This document shows, piece by piece, positions 8,996 through 18,256 of a stretch of 64,000 nt of DNA. This DNA comes from Streptomyces sp. NRRL S-350. GTDB taxonomy: Bacteria; Actinomycetota; Actinomycetes; Streptomycetales; Streptomycetaceae. The translations under genes were made by a program, and so were the position numbers. The DNA is taken from positions 1 to 64,000 of the forward strand of contig NZ_JOHO01000053.1 of NCBI RefSeq assembly GCF_000719705.1. Reading direction: 5' to 3'. The notes under the pieces are model-generated. The model worked only from the letters and a program-made list of their open reading frames with translations, searched no databases and was not told the DNA's origin. Each line of letters starts with the position of its first letter. Within the stretch, counting starts at the first letter, position 1.

Positions 8996-9837
8996 GCACC
9001 ACGAACACCATCCCCGGGCCCGCCAAACCGGCGGACGACGCGGTCGGCACGCCGAGGGAGTCCTCCCTCATCCCCTCGCGGGAGCGGGCACGTGCCTTCG
9101 CCACCAGGATCGACGAGCGCAGCCACGAGGATCCCGGTGTCCGCGCCGCCCTGCGCCGTGGCGTCGGCAAGGACGTGGACGCGGTGCCGTTCATGCACCG
9201 CTACGTAGCCTCCTGGCTGACCGAGGAGCAGACGCGCAGCCGCGACGTCCAGCGCGCCTTCTACACCGTCGCCGCCCTGATCGCCGCGCAGCGCCGCGAC
9301 CAGTACGCCGCCGCGAAGGCCGAGACGTCGAGGAAGAGCGGGTCGAAGGACCAGCCGACGGGCGAGGAGGCGGCGGCCGCCGAGGCGGCGCCGGACGCGC
9401 CCGGCCGGCCCGCCGACCGGCCGGAGGACAAGGAACCCGGCGCCGCCAAGCGGATCCCGCCGCGCAGCCTCGGCCACGCCTTCGCTGAGGGTGTCCTGAA
9501 GGGCGGCCAGGCCGGAGGTCTGCGCGAGACCTCGGCCGAGACCCGCCTCAACCTGCTGAGCCGGCAGAGCGTCGACGGTCTGCACCGCCACCTGCCCGGA
9601 GCCGTCCGGCAACTGCGCGACAGCGACGTGGAGATCGACTGGGCCAGGCTGCTCATCGACCTCTGCCAGTGGCGGCGCCACTCCGGCGCCGTCAAGCGGA
9701 CCTGGCTCCAGGACTACCACCGGGCCCTGCAGAAGGACGGCGAGCGCCGGGCCCGCGAGCACGACGACGACCAGGACGACGCGACGGACACCGCCGCCGA
9801 CACCGACGGCACGGACGGCACCGCCCCCGAGGCCTGA
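8992..9837 (+). CDS. casB: Cascade small subunit Cse2/CasB
   Basis: About 281 residues, overlapping the cse1 stop by ATGA (8992-8995), so it is translationally coupled to it. Cse2 features are the helical N-terminal part (FMHRYVASWLTEEQTRSRDVQRAFYTVAALIA) and the C-terminal ETRLNLLSRQSVDGLHRHLPGAVRQLRD followed by IDWARLLIDLCQW. The subunit forms the inner dimer of Cascade that stabilises the R-loop. It is longer than most Cse2 proteins: an Ala/Glu/Pro-rich stretch separates the two conserved halves (about residues 105-155) and an acidic Asp-rich tail ends the protein. Both additions look disordered and probably do not disturb the fold. Confidence 0.9.
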   Translation: MSTTNTIPGPAKPADDAVGTPRESSLIPSRERARAFATRIDERSHEDPGVRAALRRGVGKDVDAVPFMHRYVASWLTEEQTRSRDVQRAFYTVAALIAAQRRDQYAAAKAETSRKSGSKDQPTGEEAAAAEAAPDAPGRPADRPEDKEPGAAKRIPPRSLGHAFAEGVLKGGQAGGLRETSAETRLNLLSRQSVDGLHRHLPGAVRQLRDSDVEIDWARLLIDLCQWRRHSGAVKRTWLQDYHRALQKDGERRAREHDDDQDDATDTAADTDGTDGTAPEA

Positions 9838-9919
9838 GGACCCCACCGTCGAGCCGTCGAGGCCTGAGCGCCCCGACCCCGTACGGACCCACCGCACACG
9901 CCGAACCCAGGAGCAGAGC

Positions 9920-11113
9920 ATGCCCGGCCCCGACCGCACCACCGCCCGCTTCCTCGACATCCACGTCGTCCAGAGCGTCCCGTTCGCCAACCTCAACCGC
10001 GACGACAACAATTCCGTCAAGACCGTCCGGTACGGCGACACCGAGCGCACCCGCGTCAGCAGCCAGTCCTGGAAGCGCGCCGTCCGCGAGTACTTCCAGG
10101 ACAGCTTCGGCGAGCAGGCCCTGCGCACCCGCCGCATCGGCGCCCGCGTCACCCGCCTCCTCGAGGAGCAGCACGGCTGGCCCGCCCAGCTCGCCCAGCG
10201 CGCGGGCCAGCACGTCGCCGCCGGCAGCAGCATCAAGTTCGAGACGGCCAAGGACTCGCCCGTCATCACCACCAACGCCATGGTGTACGTGCCCGAGACC
10301 GCCGTCGCCGAACTCGCCGCGCTCGCCGAGAAGCACCGCGCCGACCTCGAGAGCGCCAAGGACATCAAGAAGGCCGGCGACAAGAGCGTCCTGCCCAAGG
10401 ACGCCGTCGACGCCATCCTGCGCAGCCGCAACGGCGTCATCAACCTCTTCGGCCGCATGCTCGCCGAAGTCGACGACGCCGGTGTCGACGGCGCCGTGCA
10501 GGTCGCCCACGCCCTCACCACCCACGGCACCGACGTCGAACTGGACTACTTCTCCGCGGTCGACGACGTCACCTCCGCCTGGGGCGACACCACCGGCAGC
10601 GCCCACATGGGCCACGCCGAGTTCAGCGCCGGCGTCTTCTACCGCTACGCCACCGTCGACCTCGCCGACCTGGAGAGCAACCTCGGCGGCGACCGCGAGG
10701 CCGCCCGCGAACTCGCCGCCGGGTTCGCCGAGGCCTTCATCCTCTCGCTCCCCCGCGCCAAGAAGACCGCGACGGCGCCCCACACCATCCCCGACCTCGT
10801 CCACATCGCCGTCCGCAGCGACCGCCCGCTCTCCTACGCCGCCGCCTTCGAACAGCCGGTCGACTCCCACGAGAACGGCGGGTACGGCTCCGCCTCCCGC
10901 GCGACCCTGGCCCGGTACGCCACCGCCGCCAACAAGCTCCTCGGCAAGCGCGGCACCGTCACCGCGGCCTGGGCGAGCCTCGAGGACAAGGACCTCGACG
11001 GCCTGGGCACCCGCGTCGACTCCTTCTCCCAGCTCGTCGACACCGCCGTCGACGCGGCCTTCACCCCCGCCCGCACCGATGCCGCCGGCGCCACCGCCGG
11101 AGCCGGCGCATGA
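9920..11113 (+). CDS. casC: Cascade backbone subunit Cas7 (Cse4/CasC)
   Basis: About 397 residues. The N-terminus FLDIHVVQSVPFANLNRDD and RVSSQSWKRAVREYF are hallmark Cas7e sequences, as are AHMGHAEFSAGVFYRYATVDL and the C-terminal RPLSYAAAFEQPV. Several copies line the crRNA spacer and form the Cascade backbone. ATG 9920 follows AGGAG by a few bases; an 82-bp gap separates it from cse2. The end overlaps cas5 by ATGA. The tail after about residue 380 is Ala/Thr-rich. No defect is visible. Confidence 0.95.
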   Translation: MPGPDRTTARFLDIHVVQSVPFANLNRDDNNSVKTVRYGDTERTRVSSQSWKRAVREYFQDSFGEQALRTRRIGARVTRLLEEQHGWPAQLAQRAGQHVAAGSSIKFETAKDSPVITTNAMVYVPETAVAELAALAEKHRADLESAKDIKKAGDKSVLPKDAVDAILRSRNGVINLFGRMLAEVDDAGVDGAVQVAHALTTHGTDVELDYFSAVDDVTSAWGDTTGSAHMGHAEFSAGVFYRYATVDLADLESNLGGDREAARELAAGFAEAFILSLPRAKKTATAPHTIPDLVHIAVRSDRPLSYAAAFEQPVDSHENGGYGSASRATLARYATAANKLLGKRGTVTAAWASLEDKDLDGLGTRVDSFSQLVDTAVDAAFTPARTDAAGATAGAGA

Positions 11114-11943
11114 GCACCCCCAGCCCCGCCCCCACCCGAGGACTGCTGCTGCGGCTGGCCGCGCCGCTGCAGTCCTGGGGCGAGACCGGCACGTTCAACG
11201 AGCGCGACACCGCGCCCTTCCCCACCCGCTCCGGCGTCATCGGCCTGCTCGCCGCGGCCCTCGGCCGGAAGCGGGGCGAGGACATCGACGACCTCGTCAC
11301 CCTCTCGCTGACCGTCCGCACCGACCGGGCGGGCGTCGTCCTGCGCGACCTGCACACCGTCGGCGGCGGCCTGCCCGCCGCCCGCACGGTCACCACCGCC
11401 GAAGGGAAGAAGCGCACCGGGGCCACCGCGACCCTGCTGTCCCACCGCTACTACCTCGCCGACGCCGCCTTCACCGCCGTCGTCACCACCGCGCACTCCG
11501 AAGACCTCGCCAGCTGGGCGGAGGCACTGCGCAACCCGCACTGGCCGCCCTACCTGGGACGTCGCTCCTGCCCGCCCGAGGGCCCACTGCTGCTCGGCCT
11601 GGTCGACGACCCCCTGCACCACCTCGTCCACCTGCCGATCGCCCGGCGGGCCCGCCCAGACAGCAAGAGCGTCGACGTCGTCTTCCACGGCGACCAGCCG
11701 CTCGACCGCCTCGGCGACCACCCCCAGCCCGGGAGCGACGACGGCAGCACCCCCGCCGGCGAAGTCACCGACGACCCCATCGACTTCCACCCCCGGCGAC
11801 GGGCCTACCGCGCCCGCCCCCGCTACCAGCGCACCCTCACCCTGCCCGCCGACCGCTGCAAGGGCCTCGCCGCCGGCTACCTGACCGCCCTCGGCGACTA
11901 CCTGACCCGGCACACCACCCGCCCGGAAAGCATCCCCGCATGA
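11110..11943 (+). CDS. casD: Cascade subunit Cas5e (CasD)
   Basis: About 277 residues. It opens with GLLLRLAAPLQSWGE and FNERDTAPFPTRSGVIGLLAAALG, the diagnostic Cas5e start, and has YLGRRSCPPEGPL in the middle. Cas5e holds the 5' handle of the crRNA and caps the Cas7 filament. It overlaps cas7 upstream and cas6e downstream by ATGA, showing one coupled operon. A loop rich in Asp, Gly and Pro around residues 205-225 precedes the conserved C-terminal strand region. Confidence 0.94.
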   Translation: MSTPSPAPTRGLLLRLAAPLQSWGETGTFNERDTAPFPTRSGVIGLLAAALGRKRGEDIDDLVTLSLTVRTDRAGVVLRDLHTVGGGLPAARTVTTAEGKKRTGATATLLSHRYYLADAAFTAVVTTAHSEDLASWAEALRNPHWPPYLGRRSCPPEGPLLLGLVDDPLHHLVHLPIARRARPDSKSVDVVFHGDQPLDRLGDHPQPGSDDGSTPAGEVTDDPIDFHPRRRAYRARPRYQRTLTLPADRCKGLAAGYLTALGDYLTRHTTRPESIPA

Positions 11944-12596
11944 CCACGTGGCTCACCCGCATCATCCCCGACCCCCGCAGCCGCGACGCCCGCCGCGACA
12001 CCGCCGGCGCCGTCGACCTGCACCACCGCATGATGTCGCTCTTCCCCGACCACGTCGCCGCCGACCAACCGCGCCGCAGGCTCGGCGTCCTCTTCCGCAC
12101 CGACCCCACGCCCGCCGGAGACCGGATCCTCCTCCAGAGCGCCGAGCGGCCCGACCTCGACCGCCTCCCCACGGGATACGGCCACGCCGTGACCAAGCCC
12201 CTCACCCCGCTCCTCGACGCCCTGCGGCCCGGCCTGAACATCCGCTACCGCATCGCCGCCAACCCGATCCGCAAGCCCGGCCGGGCCACCCGTGAGCTCT
12301 ACCGGCTCAAGGCCGTCGTCCCGCTCCAGGGCGTGGCCGCCGACGACTGGTGGGCCCGGCAGGCCAAGTCCTCCGGCCTCGACCTCGGCACCCTCCACTC
12401 CAGCCCCCTCGAAGCCGCCAAGGGCCACCGGCGTAGCGACCAACGGCCCGTCAAACACGACCGCGTCCTGTTCGAGGGCACCGCCGTCATCACCGACCCG
12501 GACCTCCTGCGCACCCGCCTCACCGAAGGCATCGGCAAGGGCAAGGCCTACGGCTGCGGCCTCCTCAGCATCGCCCCCCACCGGGGGCCCCGGTGA
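11940..12596 (+). CDS. casE: crRNA endonuclease Cas6e (CasE)
   Basis: About 218 residues. It starts MTTWLTRIIPDP and has DLHHRMMSLFPDH, where His28 or His29 corresponds to the catalytic histidine of Cas6e near the N-terminus. The glycine-rich loop GIGKGKAYGCGLLSI near the C-terminus binds the repeat hairpin. It cuts precursor crRNA in each repeat and stays bound to the 3' stem-loop. It should also be able to process the pseudo-repeat RNA at 7239-7331 because the stem is kept there. ATGA overlap upstream and GTGA overlap with cas1 downstream. Confidence 0.95.
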   Translation: MTTWLTRIIPDPRSRDARRDTAGAVDLHHRMMSLFPDHVAADQPRRRLGVLFRTDPTPAGDRILLQSAERPDLDRLPTGYGHAVTKPLTPLLDALRPGLNIRYRIAANPIRKPGRATRELYRLKAVVPLQGVAADDWWARQAKSSGLDLGTLHSSPLEAAKGHRRSDQRPVKHDRVLFEGTAVITDPDLLRTRLTEGIGKGKAYGCGLLSIAPHRGPR

Positions 12597-13579
12597 CCGC
12601 CCGCCGCCCCGACCCCGGCGCCGCCCGGCGCAGACTCGCCGCGCCCACCGTCGCCATGCTGCCCCGCGTCGCCGACTCCCTCTCCTTCCTCTACCGCGAC
12701 ATCGTCCGCATCGTCCAGGACGACACCGGCGTCTGCGCCGAGGTCACCAGCCCCCACCGCGGCACCGAGACCGTCTACCTGCCCACCGCCGCCCTCAGCT
12801 GCGTCCTCCTCGGCCCCGGCACCTCCATCACCGCCCGGGCCCTGACCACCTTCGCCCGCCACGGCACCACCGTCGTCATCGCCGGATCCGGCGCAGTCCG
12901 CTGCTACGCCGCCACCGTCCCCGAATCCCTCAGCACCACCTGGCTCGAACGCCAGGCCCGCGCCTGGGCGGACGACACCACCCGCCTGGCCGTCGCCCAC
13001 GCCATGTACGAGCAGCGCTTCGGCCCCGCCACCGCCCCGCCCGGCAGCGGCCTCGCACAGCTACGCGGCCTGGAAGGCCAACGAGTCAAGGCCCACTACC
13101 GGCTCCTCGCCCAGCAGCACCGCATCGGCCGCTTCCGCCGCAACTACGACCCGGGCTCCTGGGACACCCAGGACCCGGTCAACCAAGCCCTCTCCGCCGC
13201 CAACACCTGCCTCTACGGCATCGTCCACGCGGCCGTCCTCGCCCTCGGCTGCTCGCCGGCCCTCGGCTTCGTACACAACGGCAACCAGCAGGCGTTCGTC
13301 TACGACATCGCCGACCTGTACAAGGCCGAACTCACCATCCCGCTCGCCTTCTCCCTCCACGACTCCCCGCAGCCCGAAGCCGACGCCCGCCGAGGCTTCC
13401 GCGACCGCCTGCGCCTGTTCCGCCTACTGCCGCGCATCGTCACCGACATCCAGCGCCTGCTCGCCCCGGACCAGGACATCACCCTGCCCGACCCGGAGGA
13501 ACAGCTCGTCGACCTGTGGGACCCGGTCTCCGGCCCCATCCCGGGCGGGACCAACTACGCGGGGGAGGAACTGCTGTGA
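12593..13579 (+). CDS. cas1: CRISPR integrase Cas1 (type I-E)
   Basis: About 328 residues starting at a GTG that overlaps the cas6e stop (GTGA). The predicted metal ligands are Glu161 (LRGLEGQRVKAHY), His228 (GFVHNGNQQAF), Asp238 and Asp241 (YDIADLYKAE); their mutual spacing is the same as Glu141, His208, Asp218 and Asp221 in the E. coli enzyme. With Cas2 it inserts new spacers next to the leader. All catalytic residues are present, so adaptation could still work even if interference is impaired by the cse1 frameshift. Confidence 0.96.
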   Translation: MTARRPDPGAARRRLAAPTVAMLPRVADSLSFLYRDIVRIVQDDTGVCAEVTSPHRGTETVYLPTAALSCVLLGPGTSITARALTTFARHGTTVVIAGSGAVRCYAATVPESLSTTWLERQARAWADDTTRLAVAHAMYEQRFGPATAPPGSGLAQLRGLEGQRVKAHYRLLAQQHRIGRFRRNYDPGSWDTQDPVNQALSAANTCLYGIVHAAVLALGCSPALGFVHNGNQQAFVYDIADLYKAELTIPLAFSLHDSPQPEADARRGFRDRLRLFRLLPRIVTDIQRLLAPDQDITLPDPEEQLVDLWDPVSGPIPGGTNYAGEELL

Positions 13580-13622
13580 GGCCCGACCGGCCCGCACACC
13601 CGCACCCGGGAGGGGCGTACCC

Positions 13623-13964
13623 GTGGCGGCCATGACCGTCCTCTCCGTCACGGCGGTCCCCGACCACGTGCGCGGTGCCCTCACCCGCTGGCTCATCGAG
13701 GTCACACCCCAGCTGTACGTCGGCACCATCTCCGCCAAGGTGCGCGAGGAACTGTGGCAGGCCGTCAGCGGCTGCGTCGGAGCCGGCGTGGCGGTGCTGG
13801 TCCACACAGCGGCCAACGAGCAGGGCTTCGAACTGCGGACGGCAGGCGAGCAGCGACGGAAACCTGTGGACTTCGACGGGCTGACACTGGTCGCCATGGC
13901 GGGCTTGCAGACCGCTGAAGGTCAGGAAAAGGAAGAGACGCAGGAAGCCGCAGGCCAGACGTAG
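13623..13964 (+). CDS. cas2: CRISPR adaptation protein Cas2 (type I-E, CasX2e)
   Basis: About 113 residues with the I-E Cas2 signature MTVLSVTAVPDHVRGALTRW, LYVGTISAKVREELW and the C-terminal KPVDFDGLTLVA. It is the scaffold of the Cas1-Cas2 integration complex. I keep GTG 13623, about eight bases after GGGAGGG; ATG 13632 would trim three residues. The tail after DGLTLVA is Glu/Gln-rich and longer than usual. A 43-bp gap separates it from cas1. It is the last cas gene before leader 2. Confidence 0.93.
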   Translation: MAAMTVLSVTAVPDHVRGALTRWLIEVTPQLYVGTISAKVREELWQAVSGCVGAGVAVLVHTAANEQGFELRTAGEQRRKPVDFDGLTLVAMAGLQTAEGQEKEETQEAAGQT

Positions 13965-14297
13965 TTCGTCCCAGGCCAAAAGCGATCAGCCCCCATCCCG
14001 CAACGCTACAAGAGCGACTGGACCCGGAGTTCGGCTCGTGCTGGTGGGGGCAGCGGTTTTCGCTTCGATCACGTGGGCTCACCGCCACGAAAGGTGCTCT
14101 GCCCCCACCCGTCCATAAGGGCCGATCGGCGACCGGTGGATCGGCAGTGGCTCTCGCCAGGCCGACCGTGACACGATGCACGAGCGATCCTTGACACCCC
14201 GACAACTTGTGCGCCCGCCGGACGAAGCACCACTCAGCCCGGGCCGCCAACTGGTCAAGAAATAGCAAAGCCGATACTCCGCCGCAGGTCACGAAGT
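13965..14297 (+). promoter_or_regulatory. Leader region of CRISPR array 2
   Basis: Gene-free 333 bp between cas2 and the first repeat. The repeat-proximal part matches the leader of array 1: GGTCAAGAA, GCAAA, and CGCCGCAGGTCACGAAG ending at 14296. CCTTGACACC (TTGACA at 14191-14196) is shared too, though it lies about 20 bp further from the repeat than in leader 1. Frames reading through it are not coding. Confidence 0.8.
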
Positions 14298-14917
14298 GTC
14301 CTCCCCGCACCCGCGGGGGTCAGCCGCCCATGAGACCACCTCCTCTCAGGCGATGAACGTCCTCCCCGCACCCGCGGGGGTCAGCCGGCCAGGGTCGCGG
14401 GGCCGTCGCTGGCAGTTGCGTCCTCCCCGCACCCGCGGGGGTCAGCCGGTGTCGGTGAAATTGTCCGTGACCAGCGACCCGTCCTCCCCGCACCCGCGGG
14501 GGTCAGCCGGTCGAGAACGTCCCACCCGGGAAGACGGTCACGTCCTCCCCGCACCCGCGGGGGTCAGCCGGCGAGTACGAGGCCCTGGAACGCCAGCTCA
14601 ACGTCCTCCCCGCACCCGCGGGGGTCAGCCGCCCGCCCAGACGATCGCCAAGGAACGCGTCGTGGCCTCCCCGCACCCGCGGGGGTCAGCCGATGGTCGC
14701 CGAGGAGATGTCGCGCCTTCGGTCGTCCTCCCCGCATCCGCAGGGGTCAGCCGCGTGTGGGGCGGCCCATCTGGTGGACGGTCCAGTCCTCCCCGCACCC
14801 GCGGGGGTCAGCCGGAACTGCGAAGGACCTTGCGAAGGACTTCGTGGTCCTCCCCGCACCCGCGGGGGGCAGCCGTCGAGCGACGGCTTGGCGTTGGTGA
14901 GGTACTTGTCCTCCCCG
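14298..14917 (+). CRISPR. CRISPR array 2, type I-E, 10 repeats plus a truncated one
   Basis: Ten 29-bp repeats start every 61 bp from 14298 to 14847, with ten 32-bp spacers. The consensus begins GTCCTCCCCGCACCCGCGG and ends GGGTCAGCCG. Repeats at 14664, 14725 and 14847 carry substitutions, fitting decay away from the leader. An eleventh repeat at 14908 breaks off after ten bases (GTCCTCCCCG, to 14917). The leader is on the left, so the array grows toward cas2. The first repeat base is G here but C in array 1; otherwise the leader-proximal repeats of the two arrays agree. Confidence 0.97.
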
Positions 14918-15412
14918 TGACCGAGTCCATGGCGGTGAAGGCTTGCGAGGCATTTTCGTGCCGATGGCCCCCCAGGGTGGTGCATCGTCCGTTCGTCGTC
15001 GCCCGTATGGGTGTTGGGGCGTTGCCTGGGCTCAGTCCCGTAGCTCCGCGCACCCGACAGGCCTGTGGGCGCCGGTCCGAACCCGCGGCGGCCGCTTGGG
15101 TGGTGATCTGCGGGGCGCGGGCGGCTCCGATTCCGCCGGCGGCCCTCGCCCGTGGACCAGGGACGGCTGGATCACGTCGAGTAGCCCTTCGAGGCCACCC
15201 GCCCGCCACGGCGCGCCGATCGACCTGGACCACGTTCCCGCCGTCCGGCTCCGCATGGACCTCTGGCCGACCCGGAGGCTCAACTCCGTTGCAGCGTAGT
15301 GATTTTCGACCGTCCGTGTGCCGATACGCTGATCCGACGGCCACCTGCCGGGCTCGGGTCGCGATCGGGCACGGAGCCGCGGCCGACGGGGCGACCGGGA
15401 AGGCTGGTACGC
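14918..15412. other. Gene-free stretch after array 2
   Basis: From the truncated repeat to the next gene I see no convincing coding region. Open frames on both strands have low-complexity composition. The abrupt end of the array suggests a past deletion or recombination at 14917. Confidence 0.45.
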
Positions 15413-16021
15413 ATGGTCCTGGGCAGGCGGAATCGGCGGGAAGCGGACGCCGGGCGTGCGAAGTTCATCGCCAACGAGGAGAAGGTCCGGTCGTGGCCCG
15501 GGCGTTGGGACTGCCCCGAGGTGGCCTGGCCGGACTTCGAGGAGGCACTGGGCCCCGGGCCGGGCCGGCCACGCGAACGCGACCGGTGGCTGGACCTCCA
15601 CGCACCCTTCCTGGAGCGGTACGACTGGCTCCTCGAAGCCGTGCCCCGGGCGAACGGCGTCCATGAGTTGGGGGCGCTCTGGGAGTTCGGCGCGGGCCAC
15701 GGGTTCGATCGCCTGACGATCCGCTTCCGCAGCGTCCTCGACCCCGAGTACCTGGCCGAGAAGCTGGCGCTCGGCATCGAGGCGGCGGATCTCAAGGGAT
15801 GGCAGGACGGCGACACGCAGAGCGCCTACGAGTGGTTGTGCGAGGGTGTCGGCGGCCTGGTCGGCTCCGGCATGGTGCGCGGAAAGCACCGCGTGGGCTT
15901 CGTGCTGCTGGAGTTGACCTGCGCGGCGGTCGGCGGCACCGACGTCATCACCGAGCTCCGCGTGTCGCTCACGACCACCTCCCTGGAGGGCCGGCCCCTG
16001 AAGCCCGACGGCCGGGACTAG
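15413..16021 (+). CDS. Hypothetical protein
   Basis: About 202 residues, acidic and Trp-rich (KVRSWPGRWDCPEVAWPDFEE, ENERYDWLLE-like segments, then FRSVLDPEYLAEKLALGIEAADLKGW). No signal peptide or membrane segment. The C-terminal half alternates strands and ends in ITELRVSLTTTSLEGRPLKPDG. I do not recognise the family. ATG 15413 is preceded by GGGAAGG at about ten bases; the frame is open upstream to 15299 but that part is low-complexity. It stands alone between array 2 and the convergent helD. Confidence 0.75.
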   Translation: MVLGRRNRREADAGRAKFIANEEKVRSWPGRWDCPEVAWPDFEEALGPGPGRPRERDRWLDLHAPFLERYDWLLEAVPRANGVHELGALWEFGAGHGFDRLTIRFRSVLDPEYLAEKLALGIEAADLKGWQDGDTQSAYEWLCEGVGGLVGSGMVRGKHRVGFVLLELTCAAVGGTDVITELRVSLTTTSLEGRPLKPDGRD

Positions 16022-16123
16022 CGTCGCCCGCCGTCGCCGTCGCCGTCGCCGTTGCCGTCGCGTCGCCGCGCCGGGTGCGCCCGCGCCGGGTGCAACCGCC
16101 GCGGCGAGGCGGGCGCCGAGTGG

Positions 16124-18238
16124 TCAGGCGGGCTGGACGGTGATGGTGCAGAGGCGCTTGGTGGCCCGGGTCAGGGCCACGTACAAGTCCCTTTCCCCGC
16201 CCGGGCGGGCCGCGATGATCTCCTCGGGGTTCAGGACGACGACCCCGTCGAATTCCAGGCCGCGTGCTTCGGAGGCCGGCACGATGCGTGCGTGGTGGGC
16301 GATGCCGTGGGCCGTCAGCTCGTTCACCATGGAGTCCGCGCAGATCACTCCCAGGAGTTCGCCCGGGTGCGCGGTGCCCTGGGCGCGGAGCTCGCGGACG
16401 ACGACGGCGGCGACCGACCCGTCCGCGGGTGCGGTCACGGTGCGAGGGCTCTCTCCGTTTCGAAGTGCCCGGGTGGGCTTCTGGTCCGGGGCGATCCGCG
16501 TGAGCAGGGCCTGGACGCCGTCCAGGATCTCCTGCGTGGTGCGGTAGCTGACGGTCAGGTGGTGCAGTCTGAACCGCGGCCCGACGTGGGGGCTCAGCGC
16601 CTCCTTCCAGTCGCGTGCCGTCGCGACCGGGCCCGCCTGGGCGAAGTCGCCCACCAGCGTCATCGCCCTCGCCGGGCAGCGGCGGACGATCATCCGCCAC
16701 TGCATGGCGGTCAGTTCCTGCGCCTCGTCGACGACGACGTGCCCGTACGTCCGCTCGGGGGGTCCGGCGAGCAGGCTCGCCGCCTCGTCCAGCAACGGCA
16801 GGTCGGCATCGGTCCACGGGGCGTCCGGACCGCGCAGCAGGAGGGAACGTTCCCGCGCGGTCAGGCGGGGCAGGAACTCGGCGAGCGCGTCGGCGTCCGT
16901 CAGGAGTGCCTTCACGAGGTCACCGGGTGCCAGCCGCGGCCACAACGCCTCGACCGCTCGGTCGACGCCGGCGTCGTCGAGGAGATCGGCTCGGACGGCG
17001 TCCAGGTCCATCTCGTGGGCCGGACCGGAGTCGGCCGCGCCTTCGGCACGGCGCTGGGCGGCGCCCGTGAACCGGTCGAGGTCCATGCCCGTCATCCTGG
17101 CGGCGTCGGCGTCGATCTGCTCCAGGAGATCGCCCATGTCCCGCTGCATCGCGTCGGTGACGGCCTCGACCAGGAGCTCCTTGAACACCTGGCGCGCGGG
17201 GTTGTGCCCCGGCGCGGCCGCCACGGCGGCGTCGCGTGCGGTGGCGACTTCCCCGGCGGACAGGTGGACCGGTTCCCGTCCGACCCGCACGGTGAAGTCC
17301 CCGGCGGGGGCTTGGCGGGTGCGCAGCAGGGCGGCCAGGGCGTCGGCGAGGTCGGAGCCGCCCTTGAGGCGTGCCGTGTCGAACGGGTCCGCCGTGTCCG
17401 CGGGCACGGCGGCCAGTTCGCGGCAGGTCGACAGAACGACGTCGTTCTCCCCGAGCGAGGGAAGGACCTGTGAGATGTAGTCGAGGAACCGGGCGTTGGG
17501 GCCCACCACCAGGACGCCCTCCTGCGCGGCGCGCGGGAACGCGTACAGGACGTAGGCGGCCCGGTGCAGGGCGACCACCGTCTTGCCGGTGCCGGGGCCG
17601 CCCTGCACCACGGTCACCCCGCGGTGGGCGGAGCGGACGATCTCGTCCTGCTCGGCCTGCAGCGTCGCGACGGCCGCGTGCATCCTGCCCGTACGCCGCG
17701 CCGACAGAGCCTCGGTCAGCGGGCCGTCCCCCACGACGTCCTCGTCGGTCGGGTCGGTCCCGTCCAGCAGTTCGTCGCTCACCGAGACGACCGTGCGCTC
17801 CTCGAGGCGCAGGTGCCGGCGCCGCCGCAGGCCCATCGGGTGGACCGGTGTCGCCTCGTAGAAGGGCCGCGCCGCGTTAGCGCGCCAGTCCACGAGCAGG
17901 GGCAGGTCGTCCTCCTCCGTGTGCAGTCCTATCCTCCCGATGCGCAGGGCCGTGCCGTCCGTCCGGTCGATGCGCCCGAAGACCAGGCCCTTTTCGGCGC
18001 CCTCCAGCCGGCCGATCTCCCTGGCCAGACGCTCGGCGGCGATTTCCCTCTCGTATGCCGCGTCGGGGCTGTCCGCCGGGGCCTTCAGCACGCTCGCCCG
18101 GTGTACTCGTGCCTCGGAAAGCCGCTCGGCGAGCAGCTCGTACAGGGAGGACACACAATCCTGCTCCGATTCGACCGCACGGGCAGCGGGATCATTCACT
18201 TCCGACAAGGGTGGCTCCTTAGATTCGGACCACACCAT
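16124..18238 (-). CDS. HelD-like UvrD/Rep-family helicase (RNA polymerase recycling)
   Basis: About 704 residues. An N-terminal coiled-coil region is followed by a UvrD-type helicase: Walker A VVQGGPGTGKTVVALHRAAY, DEAQ-type box VVVDEAQELTAMQWRM, GDFAQAGP, and the C-terminal VIPASEARGLEFDGVVV plus LYVALTRATKRL. HelD proteins pull stalled RNA polymerase off DNA, and actinobacterial members can protect against rifamycins. I place the start at ATG 18238 (MVWSESKEPP) behind GGAGG; the frame is open to 18337 but that extension would run through the operator palindrome at 18257-18276. A direct role in resistance is inference. Confidence 0.85.
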   Translation of the reverse strand: MVWSESKEPPLSEVNDPAARAVESEQDCVSSLYELLAERLSEARVHRASVLKAPADSPDAAYEREIAAERLAREIGRLEGAEKGLVFGRIDRTDGTALRIGRIGLHTEEDDLPLLVDWRANAARPFYEATPVHPMGLRRRRHLRLEERTVVSVSDELLDGTDPTDEDVVGDGPLTEALSARRTGRMHAAVATLQAEQDEIVRSAHRGVTVVQGGPGTGKTVVALHRAAYVLYAFPRAAQEGVLVVGPNARFLDYISQVLPSLGENDVVLSTCRELAAVPADTADPFDTARLKGGSDLADALAALLRTRQAPAGDFTVRVGREPVHLSAGEVATARDAAVAAAPGHNPARQVFKELLVEAVTDAMQRDMGDLLEQIDADAARMTGMDLDRFTGAAQRRAEGAADSGPAHEMDLDAVRADLLDDAGVDRAVEALWPRLAPGDLVKALLTDADALAEFLPRLTARERSLLLRGPDAPWTDADLPLLDEAASLLAGPPERTYGHVVVDEAQELTAMQWRMIVRRCPARAMTLVGDFAQAGPVATARDWKEALSPHVGPRFRLHHLTVSYRTTQEILDGVQALLTRIAPDQKPTRALRNGESPRTVTAPADGSVAAVVVRELRAQGTAHPGELLGVICADSMVNELTAHGIAHHARIVPASEARGLEFDGVVVLNPEEIIAARPGGERDLYVALTRATKRLCTITVQPA

Positions 18239-18256
18239 ACGGTCGAAGTCCTCCGA

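Noticed and set aside
14296..15666. A 456-codon frame running through array 2
   Set aside because: Its first part is repeat translation and the remainder is low-complexity; the real gene begins at 15413 in another frame.
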